DNA of 64,000 nt from Chitinophaga pinensis (GTDB lineage: Bacteria > Pseudomonadota > Gammaproteobacteria > Burkholderiales > Burkholderiaceae_C): the NCBI GenBank assembly GCA_943326015.2, contig CALPRQ020000018.1, forward strand, positions 1-64,000, given 5' to 3'. The notes under the pieces are model-generated. The model saw only the letters and a program-made list of their open reading frames with translations, was not told where the DNA came from and ran no database searches. A program made the position numbers and the translations under genes. This document shows, one piece after another, positions 17,408 through 30,600 of the stretch; position 1 is the first letter of the stretch; every line of letters begins with the position of its first letter.

Positions 17408-20067
17408 GAAGCATCTCCTGATGGTTGTTCCTTTTCGGCCAGTCTTTCCAGCCCGAAACGGCTATAGCGAAAAAAGCGATTTCCCAGACCGAACAGGAAC
17501 CCGCCCTCGGGCAACACCTGCCTCACGTCGGGCAGGGTGTCGGCTGCCACCCCGGCCGGCCACAGATGGGCACGCACGGGCAACAGACGGATGGGCAGGC
17601 CGAACGGGCTAGGCTGCGGGGGATCGAAGGTGAGCAGGTAATCCGTGGCGCCGAGACGGGTAGCCACTTTCTGATCCTGATCCAGGAACTGCAGGGGAGA
17701 GCCCATCTCGTCGACGAAAGGCCGATCGAAAGGCAAGGTGTTCAGATTGGCCTGGATGCGGCCGGCCAGCGTTTCCCCATCGATTGCCATGCCATGCTGG
17801 ATCCAGGCGGCACCACCCGCCTTGGCGATTTGCTCAAGGACTTCCGGATGAGTGGCGTGCTCGACGAGCTCCCGGTTGTCACGCGGAATCACATGATGGC
17901 CAGCCCCGGCAATGAGTTGCCGGGTGGCTTCCAGTATGCGAAGGTCGGCATAGACGCCGCCGCCCTTCTTGAATCGACCCAGGCCATGCCGTGGCCGTTC
18001 GAGACAGGCCTCCAGGCTGTGCCCCGCCGGTACCAGCACCACGGCGCGAGCAATACAGCAAGCCTGGGGTCTGTCCGCCTGCACCCGGTCGTGACGGTGC
18101 AAACGGCCCACCCGCTGCAGCAGCACATCCATCGGGCACAGGTCAGTGATAAGCAAATCGGCGTCGATGTCAAGACTCTGTTCGAGCGTCTGTGTGCCGA
18201 CCACGATACAGGCCTTCAGGGTTTGTCGGGTCTTGCCCATGTGCGCTTGCACGGCGGCGTCGAGCAAGGGCCGGTCTTCACGGCTGTAGCGGCTGTGGTG
18301 AACGGTGCGCACACCCTGCACCTGGAACAGGACGTCCTCCATGCCCTCCTTCGCAGCAAGTGCCTCGAGTGCCTGCAAGGTGGCGACTGCCGTCGGGACG
18401 GTGTTACGGATGACGAGCACTTTGGCGCCCTGACGGGCGACTTCCAAGGCCAGCGCAGCAATCCGTTCCGGTGAGTCGATGGCATCTTCCAGCTGCCAGT
18501 GAATGGTCTTGCTGCGGCCGGATTCGGGCAACGCGCGCACATGCAGGCCATCGCTCAACAAGGGATAGGGCAAGGCGCTGGCCTGTATCAGGCTGAGTGG
18601 TTCAAGCTGTGGGGAAAGCAGCTTCTGGTAGCGATAACGCGCGCTGGAACCCAGGGTCGCCGACAGCAGCAAGGCGTGCCCTCCTGCTGCTAGGTGTGCC
18701 TTGAGCAGCTGCGCCAGCAAGGCCGACATGTAGGCATCCGAAGCATGCACCTCGTCCACCACCAGCAGGCTACGCGACAGCATGCCGTATCGCAGATGCG
18801 CATGGCGCACCTGCAGCGCTACCATCAGGGCTTGGTCTATCGTCCCGACGGCAAGCGGTGCAGCCAGGAAACGCTTGCTGGACTCCGCCGCCCATCTCAG
18901 ATGAGCGGTCTGGTCGTCGGGATTGTCGGCCCAAAGAACCTGGAAGTCGGGCAATCGAATCTTGTCCTGCCCGTCGGCGCTTTCGTAGCCAGACAATGCG
19001 CGCACGACGACCGGAGGACCCTGGCCGCAATCGCGCCAAAGCACTTGTGCGAAGTGACGCACCCTTTCGTACAACTGGGTGGCTGCCACGCGGGTAGGCA
19101 ATGCGAAATACAGGCCATCGACCTGGCCAGACTGGAACAATTGGGCGAAGCGCCACAAGGCGGCCTCGGTCTTGCCGCTTCCCGTCTCGGACTCCAAGAT
19201 CAGAAGATGCCCGAGACCAGTTTCGGCCATCGCGGCCTGCATGGGCCTGGGAGCCGGTACATCGAAGACAGCTTGGAAGGCTGGTAACTCAGGCAAGGCG
19301 TCACGCCATGCCGTCGTATCCAAGCCTGTCGCCCGTACAGCGATGGCTGCCAATTGCGCCGCAGTCCTGTGCCTGTCCTCTCCCGGCTCTGAATATGGGA
19401 AGAAACGTGTGTCCGACCCTAGCCAGTCCGCCAGCTGCACCAGGCCTGCGAACAGGTGTGCAAATGCCGGCGCTGCAGGCAACTCGTCACCCGGTTCGAA
19501 AGCGGGAGCAAACCAGTCCAGCAGCTTGCAGCCGATATCCTGCATGGTTTCGGCAGGGTCATAGGTTGTACCGTTACCGCTCCTCACGACTTGCCAGATC
19601 CGCCTGAGATGCCCAGGATTGGCAACATCTGCGCGGGGTGGCCGGCCGTGGTGGCTGATGGCTGCGCAGAGCAGGGAAAGAACGCTCGCACCCCACGCGT
19701 TCAGCGACTCCAACGGCAGGTGTTGCAGGACCGACTCCCCAATCGTTTCATCCTCCAACAGGAACCAGGCTTCGTTGACATGACCCGCAGGACCAGGCCA
19801 GCCAGCGGGCACCTTTTCTTGCGCCGCAATCCAGCACTTCGCCTGGAAACCGGCGTTGGCCTTACCCAGGTCGTGCAGGAAAGCCAAGGCAGACAAGCGC
19901 CAGATCTGTGATTCGGTCAGTCTGTAATCCGGTCCGGCCACCTGCTCCAGTGCGTGTTTGATGCAGGGGGCGGAAACAATGCGTCGGAAGCACATGGCAA
20001 CATCCAGCATGTGATCCACAAGCGGATGAAATCGGCCCCAACCCTGAAATTTGCCCCAAGCCTTCAT
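17404..20067 (-). CDS. cas3: CRISPR nuclease-helicase Cas3 (HD plus DExH)
   Basis: Recruited by Cascade to nick and degrade target DNA. From ATG 20067 the protein has 887 residues, close to E. coli Cas3. The HD nuclease domain includes HPLVDHML, FLHDLGKANAGFQ (His65, Asp66) and ISHHGRP. The helicase includes SETGSGKTEAA (Walker A), VVDEVHASDAYM (Walker B), LLSATLG, and QRVGRLHRHDR (motif VI). Further in-frame codons run antisense through dapC up to 21429 and are not coding; an ATG at 20160 is a second possible start but the added residues come from AT-rich promoter-like DNA. It is the first gene of the cas operon. Confidence 0.95.
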   Translation of the reverse strand: MKAWGKFQGWGRFHPLVDHMLDVAMCFRRIVSAPCIKHALEQVAGPDYRLTESQIWRLSALAFLHDLGKANAGFQAKCWIAAQEKVPAGWPGPAGHVNEAWFLLEDETIGESVLQHLPLESLNAWGASVLSLLCAAISHHGRPPRADVANPGHLRRIWQVVRSGNGTTYDPAETMQDIGCKLLDWFAPAFEPGDELPAAPAFAHLFAGLVQLADWLGSDTRFFPYSEPGEDRHRTAAQLAAIAVRATGLDTTAWRDALPELPAFQAVFDVPAPRPMQAAMAETGLGHLLILESETGSGKTEAALWRFAQLFQSGQVDGLYFALPTRVAATQLYERVRHFAQVLWRDCGQGPPVVVRALSGYESADGQDKIRLPDFQVLWADNPDDQTAHLRWAAESSKRFLAAPLAVGTIDQALMVALQVRHAHLRYGMLSRSLLVVDEVHASDAYMSALLAQLLKAHLAAGGHALLLSATLGSSARYRYQKLLSPQLEPLSLIQASALPYPLLSDGLHVRALPESGRSKTIHWQLEDAIDSPERIAALALEVARQGAKVLVIRNTVPTAVATLQALEALAAKEGMEDVLFQVQGVRTVHHSRYSREDRPLLDAAVQAHMGKTRQTLKACIVVGTQTLEQSLDIDADLLITDLCPMDVLLQRVGRLHRHDRVQADRPQACCIARAVVLVPAGHSLEACLERPRHGLGRFKKGGGVYADLRILEATRQLIAGAGHHVIPRDNRELVEHATHPEVLEQIAKAGGAAWIQHGMAIDGETLAGRIQANLNTLPFDRPFVDEMGSPLQFLDQDQKVATRLGATDYLLTFDPPQPSPFGLPIRLLPVRAHLWPAGVAADTLPDVRQVLPEGGFLFGLGNRFFRYSRFGLERLAEKEQPSGDAS

Positions 20068-20193
20068 TTGCGTGCGAGTAGGATGCAATGAATAATTACC
20101 CTGCCTACTATAACCCAAATAAAAATTTTCTCGAAAGATACTAATTAGATAAGCTATCATTCTGCGGGTCGTGGCATGGGACAATCTGCCCCC
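20068..20193. promoter_or_regulatory. Divergent promoter region between cas3 and dapC
   Basis: A 126-base AT-rich interval from which the cas operon (minus) and dapC (plus) diverge. On the minus strand a TATAGT hexamer lies around 20107-20115 with a weak TTTCGA-like -35 about 17-18 bases upstream; this is the best candidate cas promoter. The interval is much less GC-rich than dapC. Confidence 0.4.
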
Positions 20194-21441
20194 ATGAACC
20201 CCCTGCTCTCCCGCCTCCAGCCCTACCCCTTCGAGCGTCTGCGCCAGCTGTTTGCCGGCGTGACACCCAACCCGGACTACCGTGCCATCAGCCTCGGCAT
20301 CGGCGAGCCGCGCCATCCGACGCCCGCTTTCCTCAAGGACAAGCTGTGCGAGGCCGTCCATGCGCCCGACGGCGGCCTGGCGACCTACCCGGCCACGGCC
20401 GGCACGCCCGAGCTGAAAGCCGCCTGCGCGACCTGGATGCAGCGCCGCTACGGCCTGAGCCTGGACCCGGCGACGCAGATCCTGCCGGTGCTGGGCTCGC
20501 GCGAGGCGCTGTTCTCGCTGGCCCAGGTGGTGGTCAACCCGCGCGCCTTCGCGGACCAGGCCGACGGCACCGAGCCGGTGGTGGTCTGCCCCAATCCCTT
20601 CTATCAGATCTACGAGGGCGCGGCCTATCTGTCGGGCGCCCAGCCCTGGTTCGCGCCGAGCGACCCCGCACGCAACTTCGCGGTCGACTGGGCCAGCGTG
20701 CCGGAGGAAATCTGGCAGCGCACCCAGCTGCTCTACACCTGCTCGCCGGGCAACCCGACCGGCGCGGTGATGCCGCTGGACGAGTGGAAGATGCTGTTCG
20801 AGCTCAGCGACCGCTACGGCTTCGTGATCGCCTCGGACGAGTGCTACAGCGAGATCTATTTCCGCGACGAGGCGCCGCTGGGCGGCCTGGAAGCCGCCGC
20901 CCAGCTGGGCCGGACCGACTTCAAGAACCTGATTGCGCTGACCAGCCTGTCCAAGCGCAGCAATGTGCCAGGGCTGCGCAGCGGCTTCGTCGCCGGCGAC
21001 GCGGCGCTGATCAAGGCCTTCACGCTCTACCGCACCTACCACGGCAGCGCGATGAGCACCGTGATCCAGAGCGCGAGTGCCGCCGCCTGGCTCGACGAGC
21101 CGCATGTGATTGACAACCGCGAGCAGTACCGCGCCAAGTTCGCCGCCGTCACGCCGATCCTGGCCGAGGTGATGAACGTCGCGCTGCCCGACGCGGGCTT
21201 CTACCTCTGGGCCGAGGTGCCGGAGCAATTTGGCGGTCTGACCGGTGGCAGCGACACCGACTTCGCCAAGGCGCTGCTGGCTCAATACAATGTGACGGTT
21301 TTGCCGGGCAGCTACCTGGCACGCGAGGCGCAGGGCTTCAACCCCGGTGCGCAGCGCGTGCGCATGGCGCTGGTGGCCGAAACCGCCGAATGCGTCGAGG
21401 CCGCGCGCCGCATCGCGGCATTCATTCAATCCTCCAACTGA
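20194..21441 (+). CDS. dapC: N-succinyldiaminopimelate aminotransferase DapC
   Basis: PLP-dependent transamination in the succinylase branch of lysine and diaminopimelate synthesis. The protein has 415 residues from ATG 20194 ([16 protein letters not shown]); an ATG 18 bases upstream is less likely. Class I aminotransferase features are the [11 protein letters not shown] segment, [21 protein letters not shown] with the PLP-contacting Asp and Tyr, and [15 protein letters not shown] with the PLP-binding Lys. It is followed after 14 bases by dapD, and dapE is further along the same strand, so the assignment to DapC rather than a general aspartate aminotransferase is well supported. Confidence 0.94.
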   Translation: MNPLLSRLQPYPFERLRQLFAGVTPNPDYRAISLGIGEPRHPTPAFLKDKLCEAVHAPDGGLATYPATAGTPELKAACATWMQRRYGLSLDPATQILPVLGSREALFSLAQVVVNPRAFADQADGTEPVVVCPNPFYQIYEGAAYLSGAQPWFAPSDPARNFAVDWASVPEEIWQRTQLLYTCSPGNPTGAVMPLDEWKMLFELSDRYGFVIASDECYSEIYFRDEAPLGGLEAAAQLGRTDFKNLIALTSLSKRSNVPGLRSGFVAGDAALIKAFTLYRTYHGSAMSTVIQSASAAAWLDEPHVIDNREQYRAKFAAVTPILAEVMNVALPDAGFYLWAEVPEQFGGLTGGSDTDFAKALLAQYNVTVLPGSYLAREAQGFNPGAQRVRMALVAETAECVEAARRIAAFIQSSN

Positions 21442-21455
21442 ATAAGAAGCAGATC

Positions 21456-22289
21456 ATGACCCAACAACTGCAACAGACCATCGAAAACGCCTGGGACAAC
21501 CGCACCCAGCTCTCGCCCGCCTCGGCTCCGGCTGAAGTCCAGGAAGCGGTCGCACAGGTGATCGACCTGCTCGACAGCGGCAAGCTGCGCGTGGCCAGCC
21601 GCGAAGGCGTGGGCCAGTGGACCGTGCACCAATGGCTCAAGAAGGCGGTGCTGCTGTCCTTCCGCCTGAAGGACAACGAGATCATCTCGGCGGGCGACCT
21701 GGGCTTCTACGACAAGGTGCAGACCAAGTTTTCCCACCTGTCGCCGCAGGAGCTCGCCGCCACCGGCGTGCGCGTGGTGCCGCCGGCGGTCGCGCGTCGC
21801 GGCAGCTTCATCGCCAAGGGCGCCATCCTGATGCCGTCCTACGTCAACATCGGCGCCTATGTCGATGAAGGCACCATGGTCGACACCTGGGCCACCGTCG
21901 GTTCCTGCGCCCAGATCGGCAAGGGCGTGCACCTTTCGGGTGGCGTCGGCATCGGCGGCGTGCTGGAGCCGCTGCAGGCCAACCCGACCATCATCGAGGA
22001 CAACTGCTTCATCGGCGCGCGCTCGGAAGTGGTCGAAGGCGTGATCGTGGAGGAAAACTCGGTGCTGGGCATGGGCGTCTACCTCGGCCAGAGCACCCCG
22101 ATCTTCGACCGTGCGACCGGCGAGATCACCTATGGCCGCGTGCCCAGCGGCTCGGTGGTGGTCAGCGGCAACCTGCCCAAGACGGCGGCCAACGGCGCGC
22201 CCTACAGCATGTACGCGGCCATCATCGTCAAGCGCGTCGATGCGCAGACCCGCTCCAAGACCAGCATCAACGACCTGCTGCGCGACTGA
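21456..22289 (+). CDS. dapD: Tetrahydrodipicolinate N-succinyltransferase DapD
   Basis: Transfers succinyl from succinyl-CoA to tetrahydrodipicolinate, the step before DapC. The 277-residue protein starts [16 protein letters not shown] and has an N-terminal helical domain, then a left-handed beta helix of hexapeptide repeats (for example [20 protein letters not shown] and [23 protein letters not shown]). Length and motifs fit the trimeric DapD family. It is cotranscribed with dapC; the next gene begins 37 bases downstream. Confidence 0.97.
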   Translation: MTQQLQQTIENAWDNRTQLSPASAPAEVQEAVAQVIDLLDSGKLRVASREGVGQWTVHQWLKKAVLLSFRLKDNEIISAGDLGFYDKVQTKFSHLSPQELAATGVRVVPPAVARRGSFIAKGAILMPSYVNIGAYVDEGTMVDTWATVGSCAQIGKGVHLSGGVGIGGVLEPLQANPTIIEDNCFIGARSEVVEGVIVEENSVLGMGVYLGQSTPIFDRATGEITYGRVPSGSVVVSGNLPKTAANGAPYSMYAAIIVKRVDAQTRSKTSINDLLRD

Positions 22290-22326
22290 TCGCACGGACT
22301 GATGGGCTGCGGCCCGGGAGGTGGAC

Positions 22327-23475
22327 ATGGGCATGATGGAAAAGCTGCTGCGTCTGATGGCCGACAAGAAGGCCTCGGACCTCTACCTCTCGGCCAATGC
22401 GCCGGTGACGATCAAGATCGACGGCGTCTACCTGCCCGTCAACCCGCAGCTGCTGCCGACCGAAGCGCCTTACCAGCTGCTGGCCGAGGTGGTCTCGGCC
22501 GAGCAGCTGCGCGAGTTCGACCGCAGCGGCGAGCTCAACATCGCGGTACCTCTGCAGGGCGTGGGGCGCTACCGCTTCAGCGCGATGCGCCAGCGCAGCA
22601 GCTGCGCCGTGGTGGTGCGCTTCATCAGCGTCGACATACCGGCGCTGGAGTTGCTGGGCATCCCGGCGGTGCTGCCCGAGATGATCATGGCCAAGCGCGG
22701 GCTGATGCTGGTGGTCGGCGCCACCGGCTCGGGCAAGAGCACGACGCTGGCCGCGCTGCTCGACCACCGCAACGAGCGCCAGTCCGGCCATATCCTCACC
22801 ATCGAGGACCCGGTCGAGTTCCTGTTCAAGAACAAGAAGGCAATAGTCAACCAGCGCGAGGTCGGCTCCGACACCGAGTCACTGAACGTGGCGCTGAAGA
22901 ACGCGCTGCGTCAGGCACCCGACGTGATCCTGATCGGCGAGATCCGCGACCGCGAGACCATGTCGGCAGCAATCGCCTATTCGCAATCGGGCCATCTGGT
23001 GCTGGCGACGCTGCACGCCAACAACAGCTACCAGGCGCTCAACCGCATCCTGAACTTCTATCCGGTCGAGGTGCGGCCCTCGATGCTCAACGACCTGGCC
23101 TCGGCACTGAAGGCCATCGTCTCGCAGCGCCTGCTGCGTGCGATCGACGGCGGCCGGGTGCCCGCGGTGGAGGTGATGGTCAACACCCGCCTGATCAGCG
23201 AGCTGATCGAGAAAGGCGACTTCTTCGGCGTGCGCGAGGCGCTCGAGAAGTCGATGGCCGAGGCCTCGCAGACTTTCGAGGTCGACCTGGCACGACTGAT
23301 CCTGTCGGGCCGGATCGACCGCAAGGAAGGCCTGGCCTATGCCGACTCGCCGACCAACCTGATGTGGCGGCTCGACAATGCCTCTCAGAGCAGCGCCGCC
23401 CAGGCCGCGCCGCCGCCAGAGGCCGAGCCCAGCGGCCCCTCGTTTTCCGATTTCACCCTCGACGTCAAGCAGTGA
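22327..23475 (+). CDS. pilU: Type IV pilus retraction ATPase, PilU-type
   Basis: Hexameric ATPase assisting pilus retraction in twitching motility. The 382-residue protein carries [21 protein letters not shown] (Walker A near residue 132), the Asp box [19 protein letters not shown] (Walker B) and the His box [12 protein letters not shown]. The long polar C-terminal tail after residue 355 is typical of PilU more than PilT. ATG 22327 follows GGGAGG; an ATG six bases later is also possible. A pilT/pilU-family gene between dapD and dapE is a known Burkholderiales arrangement. No pilin genes are nearby, so its partner PilT must be elsewhere. Confidence 0.88.
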   Translation: MGMMEKLLRLMADKKASDLYLSANAPVTIKIDGVYLPVNPQLLPTEAPYQLLAEVVSAEQLREFDRSGELNIAVPLQGVGRYRFSAMRQRSSCAVVVRFISVDIPALELLGIPAVLPEMIMAKRGLMLVVGATGSGKSTTLAALLDHRNERQSGHILTIEDPVEFLFKNKKAIVNQREVGSDTESLNVALKNALRQAPDVILIGEIRDRETMSAAIAYSQSGHLVLATLHANNSYQALNRILNFYPVEVRPSMLNDLASALKAIVSQRLLRAIDGGRVPAVEVMVNTRLISELIEKGDFFGVREALEKSMAEASQTFEVDLARLILSGRIDRKEGLAYADSPTNLMWRLDNASQSSAAQAAPPPEAEPSGPSFSDFTLDVKQ

Positions 23476-23506
23476 CGCCGACTTCTCTTTTTTGCCGGAT
23501 CTGCCC

Positions 23507-24694
23507 ATGAGCGATACCCTGCGCCTGACCGAGGCCTTGATCTCCCTTTCCTCCGTCACGCCTGATGACGCCAGCTGCCAGCAGCTGATCATCGACCGCC
23601 TGCAGCCGCTGGGCTTCGTCTGCGAGACGATTGCCAGCGGCCCCGATTCCTTCCGCGTGACCAATCTCTGGGCCAAGCGCCCGGGCAGCAGGCCGGATGC
23701 GCCGATGCTGGTGTTCGCGGGACACACCGACGTGGTGCCGACCGGCCCGGTCGAGCAATGGGGCAGCCACCCCTTCGTGCCGACCGTGCGCGACGGCAAG
23801 CTCTACGGCCGCGGCGCCGCCGACATGAAGGCCTCGCTGGCCGGCATGGTGGTGGCCTGCGAGGAATTCCTGGAGCAGCACGCCAACCCCGAGCTGGCGA
23901 TCGCCTTCCTGCTGACCAGCGACGAGGAAGGCCCGGCGCATGACGGCACGGTGGTGGTCTGCCGCGAACTGACTGCGCGCGGCGAGCAGCTCGACTACTG
24001 CATCGTCGGCGAGCCGACCTCGGTCAGGCAGACCGGCGACATGATCAAGAACGGGCGGCGCGGCACCATGAGCGGCAAGCTGACCGTCAAGGGCATCCAG
24101 GGCCATATCGCCTACCCGCACCTGGCGCGCAACCCGATCCATATGCTGGCGCCCGCGCTGACCGAGCTGGTCGGCACGGCCTGGGACCAGGGCAACGACC
24201 ATTTCCCGCCCACCACCTGGCAGGTCAGCAACATCCACGGCGGCACCGGCGCGAGCAACATCATCCCCGGCGCCGTGGTGGTGGACTTCAACTTCCGCTT
24301 CAGCACCGAGAGCAGCGCCGAAGGCCTGCAGCAGCGCGTGGCCGAGATCCTGGCGCGCCACGGCCTGCAGCCGGGCGCCGACTACGAGCTGGCCTGGACG
24401 GTCGGCGGCCACCCCTTCCTGACCCGCCCCGGCACGCTGGTGGACGCGGTGCGCGACGCGATCCGGGCCGAAACCGGGCTGGAGACCGAGCTCTCGACCA
24501 GCGGCGGCACCAGCGACGGCCGCTTCATCGCCAAGATCTGCCCGCAGGTGATAGAGTTCGGGCCGCCCAACGCGACCATCCACAAGGTTGACGAGTGCAT
24601 CGCGCTGGTCGACATCGAGCCGCTCAAGAACATTTACCGCCGCACGCTCGAGATTCTGGCCAGCGTGCCGGCACAGGACGAGATCACCCCTTGA
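23507..24694 (+). CDS. dapE: Succinyl-diaminopimelate desuccinylase DapE
   Basis: Zinc-dependent hydrolysis of N-succinyl-LL-diaminopimelate, completing the succinylase branch. The protein has 395 residues from ATG 23507 ([14 protein letters not shown]). M20 peptidase metal ligands are visible in [36 protein letters not shown] and the C-terminal [13 protein letters not shown]. The in-frame region upstream of 23507 overlaps pilU and is not coding. The stop codon overlaps the TTG start of prmB, indicating coupled translation. Confidence 0.96.
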   Translation: MSDTLRLTEALISLSSVTPDDASCQQLIIDRLQPLGFVCETIASGPDSFRVTNLWAKRPGSRPDAPMLVFAGHTDVVPTGPVEQWGSHPFVPTVRDGKLYGRGAADMKASLAGMVVACEEFLEQHANPELAIAFLLTSDEEGPAHDGTVVVCRELTARGEQLDYCIVGEPTSVRQTGDMIKNGRRGTMSGKLTVKGIQGHIAYPHLARNPIHMLAPALTELVGTAWDQGNDHFPPTTWQVSNIHGGTGASNIIPGAVVVDFNFRFSTESSAEGLQQRVAEILARHGLQPGADYELAWTVGGHPFLTRPGTLVDAVRDAIRAETGLETELSTSGGTSDGRFIAKICPQVIEFGPPNATIHKVDECIALVDIEPLKNIYRRTLEILASVPAQDEITP

Positions 24695-25601
24695 ATCTGA
24701 ACCAACTATTGCAAGCCGCGAGCGACCAGCTCGGTGCGGCTGGCCTGGCTTATGGCCATGGCACCACCAACGCGCATGACGAGGCGGTCTGGCTGACGCT
24801 GTGGCAGCTGGGCCTGCCGCTGGACGCCGATCTCGATGAACTGGCCGAACGCGCCTGCTCCGAGTCGGAAGTCACGGCCGTGCTGGCGCTGATCAAACAA
24901 CGCATCGCGACCCGCAAGCCGGCCGCCTACCTGACGCACGAGGCCTGGCTGCAGGGCGTGCCCTTCTATGTCGACGAGCGCGTGATCGTGCCGCGCAGCT
25001 TCCTGGCCGAGTTCATCGCCGCCGCCGAGGGTGCCGAATCGATCGACGGCTGGCTGGGCGAACACACGAAGCAGGTGCTCGACCTGTGCACCGGCAACGG
25101 CAGCCTGGCCGTGCTGGCCGCGCTGGCCTGGCCCGAGGTCCAGGTGGACGCGGCCGACCTCTCGACCGATGCGCTGGCCGTGGCCCGCATCAACGTGGAC
25201 AAGCATGGCTTGCAGGAGCGCATCCGGCTGGTCGAATCCGATGGCTGGGCCAATCTGCCCGGCCGCTACGACCTGATCCTGTGCAACCCGCCCTATGTCT
25301 GCCGCCAGGGCATGAATGAGTTGCCGGCCGAGTACCGCGCCGAGCCGCTGATCTCGCTCGACGGCGGACTGGCAGGCAGCGACGACGGCATGGACTTCGT
25401 GCGCCATCTGCTGGACCACGCGCTGGAACACCTGAACGAGCATGGCGTGCTGCTGCTGGAGATCGGCAACGAGCGCGCGCATTTCGAGCGCGCCTTCCCG
25501 ACCCTGCTGGCCTACTGGCCCGAAACCAGCGCGGGCGAAGGCCCGGTGCTGCTGCTGACCCGAGAATCCCTGGCCGACTGGGCCGCTACCAAGGACATCA
25601 C

Positions 25602-25605
<4 letters not shown>
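24691..25605 (+). CDS. prmB: Ribosomal protein L3 N5-glutamine methyltransferase PrmB
   Basis: SAM-dependent methylation of a glutamine in ribosomal protein L3. From the TTG at 24691 ([15 protein letters not shown]) the protein has 304 residues. The SAM motif is [20 protein letters not shown] and the catalytic NPPY motif is [13 protein letters not shown], followed by [20 protein letters not shown], characteristic of PrmB rather than PrmC. The TTG overlaps the dapE stop codon as TTGA. The 3' end overlaps the ABC-F gene by four bases (ATGA), so three genes are coupled in series. Confidence 0.93.
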
Positions 25606-27629
<2,024 letters not shown>

Positions 27630-27632
27630 TCC

Positions 27633-30600
27633 ATGGTGGCCGCAGCCGATCAGCCCGCCGACTCGGGTACACCCACGCTCAAACCGCAACGCACATCGCC
27701 ACACAGATGGGCCTGGCGCTGGCTGCGGATAGCCGCTTGGGCGCTGGCTGGGTTGCTGCTGTGCTGGCTGCTGGCCTGGGCCGCGTTGCCGCCCTTGCTC
27801 AAATGGCAGCTTGAGCGCCAGGCCAGTGCCGCGCTCGGACGCACCGTCAGCGTCGAGCGGATCGACATCAAGCCCTGGTCGCTTGAGTTGGAGCTGCGCG
27901 GACTGCGACTGGCCGACGCGCAGGGCCAGGGCGACCAGTTCACGCTCGGGCGCTTCCACGTTGACCTCGACTGGCACTCGCTGCTGCGGCTGGCGCCGGT
28001 GCTCAATGGCGTCGAGTTCGACCGCCCGCATTTCAGGCTGCGGCATCTGGGCGGCGGGCGCTACGACATCGACGACCTGATCGGCCGACTGATCAAGCCC
28101 GACCAGCCGCCTTCGGCGCTGCCGCGTTTTGCGCTGTTCCATCTGCAACTGCGCGACGCGGCGATCGATTTCATCGACGAGCCGGTCGGCCGCACGCAGG
28201 AAATCCGCCAGCTGACGCTGGACCTGCCCTTCCTGAGCAGTCTGGAGCAGCAGCGCGAGGAAAAGAGCGAACCCAGCCTGAACTTCCTGCTCAACGGCGA
28301 CCCGGTTGATGCCAAGGCGCTGCTGCTGCCCTTTGCCCAGGCCCGCCAGGGCGAAGCCAGGCTGCACAGCGCCGCGCTCGACCTGGCGCCTTACCTGCCC
28401 TACTGGCCCGCCAAGCTGCCGCTGCGCCCGACGCGCGGCCAGCTCGAATTCGACCTGACGCTGAGCCTGTCGCCGAATGCCCAGAACGCACAGGACGATC
28501 AGGCAACGCAGGACCGGCAGGCCCCGCTGGCCCTGGCCGGCCACCTGGCGCTGCAGGATGTCGAGCTCGAACTGACCGGAGCCCCCCCAGCGCAGCCGAT
28601 GCGCCTGAGCTGGGACCGGCTGCGCTTCGATGGCCAGACCCGGCTGGGCTGGCCGATCCAGTCGCCAACCGGCAAGCGGGTGCTGAACCTCGAAAACGGG
28701 CGGCTGCAGATCGACGGCCTGGCGCTGCACGAGCACAAGCAGCAGCCGCTGCGCCTGGGCCAGCTGCTGCTGCAGGATGCTCGCCTGGCGCTGGCCGAGC
28801 GCCGCCTCACAGTCGGCCAGCTGAGCCTGGCGCAGCCCGAGCTGCAGCTGCAGCGCGATGCCCGCCAGCGCTGGATGTTCGAAAGCTGGCTGGCAGCCTT
28901 GGAGCCGGATTCGGGCAGCGCGGGGGCAGGAGCAAAAGCAGGTACAGGCCCCAGCCAGGCCAGCCAGGCGGACCCACCGGGTCAAGCCGGCCCGACAGCA
29001 GGCTGGCAACTGCAGCTGGACAAGTTCCAGCTGGTGGACGGGCGTCTGGGCTGGCTCGACCAAAGCCCGGCCCGCCCGGTGCGCCTGCAGCTCGAAGCCC
29101 TGCAGTTGAGCGCGGGCCCCTGGAACAACGCGCCGCAACAGGAGCAGGCCTTACCGCTCGACCTCAGCTTCAAACTGGCACGGGAGGCATCAGGCCGGGT
29201 CGGCGCACTGCGCTACCAGGGCCAGATCGAGCTGCCCAGTCCGGCTGCTGATGGGCGCCCGGCCAAGGCCTTGAGCAGCCAGGGGCAGCTGGAACTCGAC
29301 GACCTGCCGCTGCACCGGCTGGAGCCTTACTTCGCCGCCGCGCTCAACCTGGAGCTGTTGCGCGCCGAGCTGGGACTGCGCGCCAGCATCGACCTGTCGC
29401 TACCACCCGAAGGCCTGCAGCTGGCCTTGCGCGGCGACGGCGAGGTCGAGCGCCTGCGCACCAGCACGCTGGACCCGGCCGAGCGGCTGCTCGACTGGAA
29501 TTCGCTCGGCCTGCGCGGCCTGCAGCTCGACCTGAAGGCTGGCGCCCTGAGCCGGCTCAAGGTGGCCGAGACGGTGCTGAGCGACTACTACGCGCGCATC
29601 GTGATCGATCCGCAGGGCCGCATCAACCTGCAGCAGCTGCTGCGCCAGCCTGAAGCGGGATCGGCCAGCACCCCCACGGCCCAGGCCGATCCAGCGGGCA
29701 CAGCGGCGACTGCGGTATCCGCTGCGGCCAAGCCACCCAAGGCGGCACAGCCCGCAGCGCCACAGGCGCGGCTCGAATTCGGCCCGATCACCTTCGTCAA
29801 GGGCCGGGTCGACTTCGCGGACCATTTCATCCGCCCCAACTACTCCGCGCGCCTGAGCGAGCTGACCGGCCGCCTGGGTGGCTTCTCGAACCGGCCGACC
29901 CAGGCCGGCGCCACCCCTGAACTGGCCGCGATCAGCCTGCGCGGCAAGGCCGAAGACCAGGCCAGCCTGGAGATCGAAGGCCAGCTCAACCCGCTGGCCC
30001 AGCCGCTCGCGCTCGACATCCGTGCCAAGGTCGACGATCTGGAACTGCCACCGCTGTCGCCCTACAGCATCAAGTATGCGGGCCATGGCATCGAACGCGG
30101 CAAGCTCGGCATGGCCGTGCGCTACCAGATCGCGCCCGATGGCCAGCTGCAGGCCAGCAACCAGATCCTGCTCAAGCAGCTGCAGTTCAGCGAACGGGTC
30201 GAGGGCAGCCAGGCGCCGAACCTGCCGATCCGGCTGGCGGTTTCGCTGCTGGCCGACAGCAACGGCGTGATCGACCTGAACCTGCCGATCAGCGGCTCGA
30301 TCAATGACCCGCAGTTCCGCATCGGTCCGATCGTCTGGCGCATGGTGCTGAACCTGATCGGCAAGGCCGTGACGGCGCCCTTCGCGCTGATCGCGCACGC
30401 GCTGGGCGGCTCGGCCGAGGACTTCAACCAGGTCGAGTTCGCGCTGGGCAGCGCCAGCCCCGACACCGCTACGCAAGCCCGGTTGCAGCAGATCGCCCAG
30501 GCCCTGAGCAAGCGCAGCGCGCTGCAGCTCACGCTGCAGGGCCAGAGTGATCTGGAACGCGAGCGCGGCGCCTATCAGCAGGCGCAGTTGCAGCAGCGCC

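Noticed and set aside
20068-21429. Extended N-terminus of Cas3 through dapC
   Set aside because: The added residues are antisense to dapC, show no Cas3 similarity, and the protein from 20067 has the length of known Cas3 with the HD domain beginning at once.
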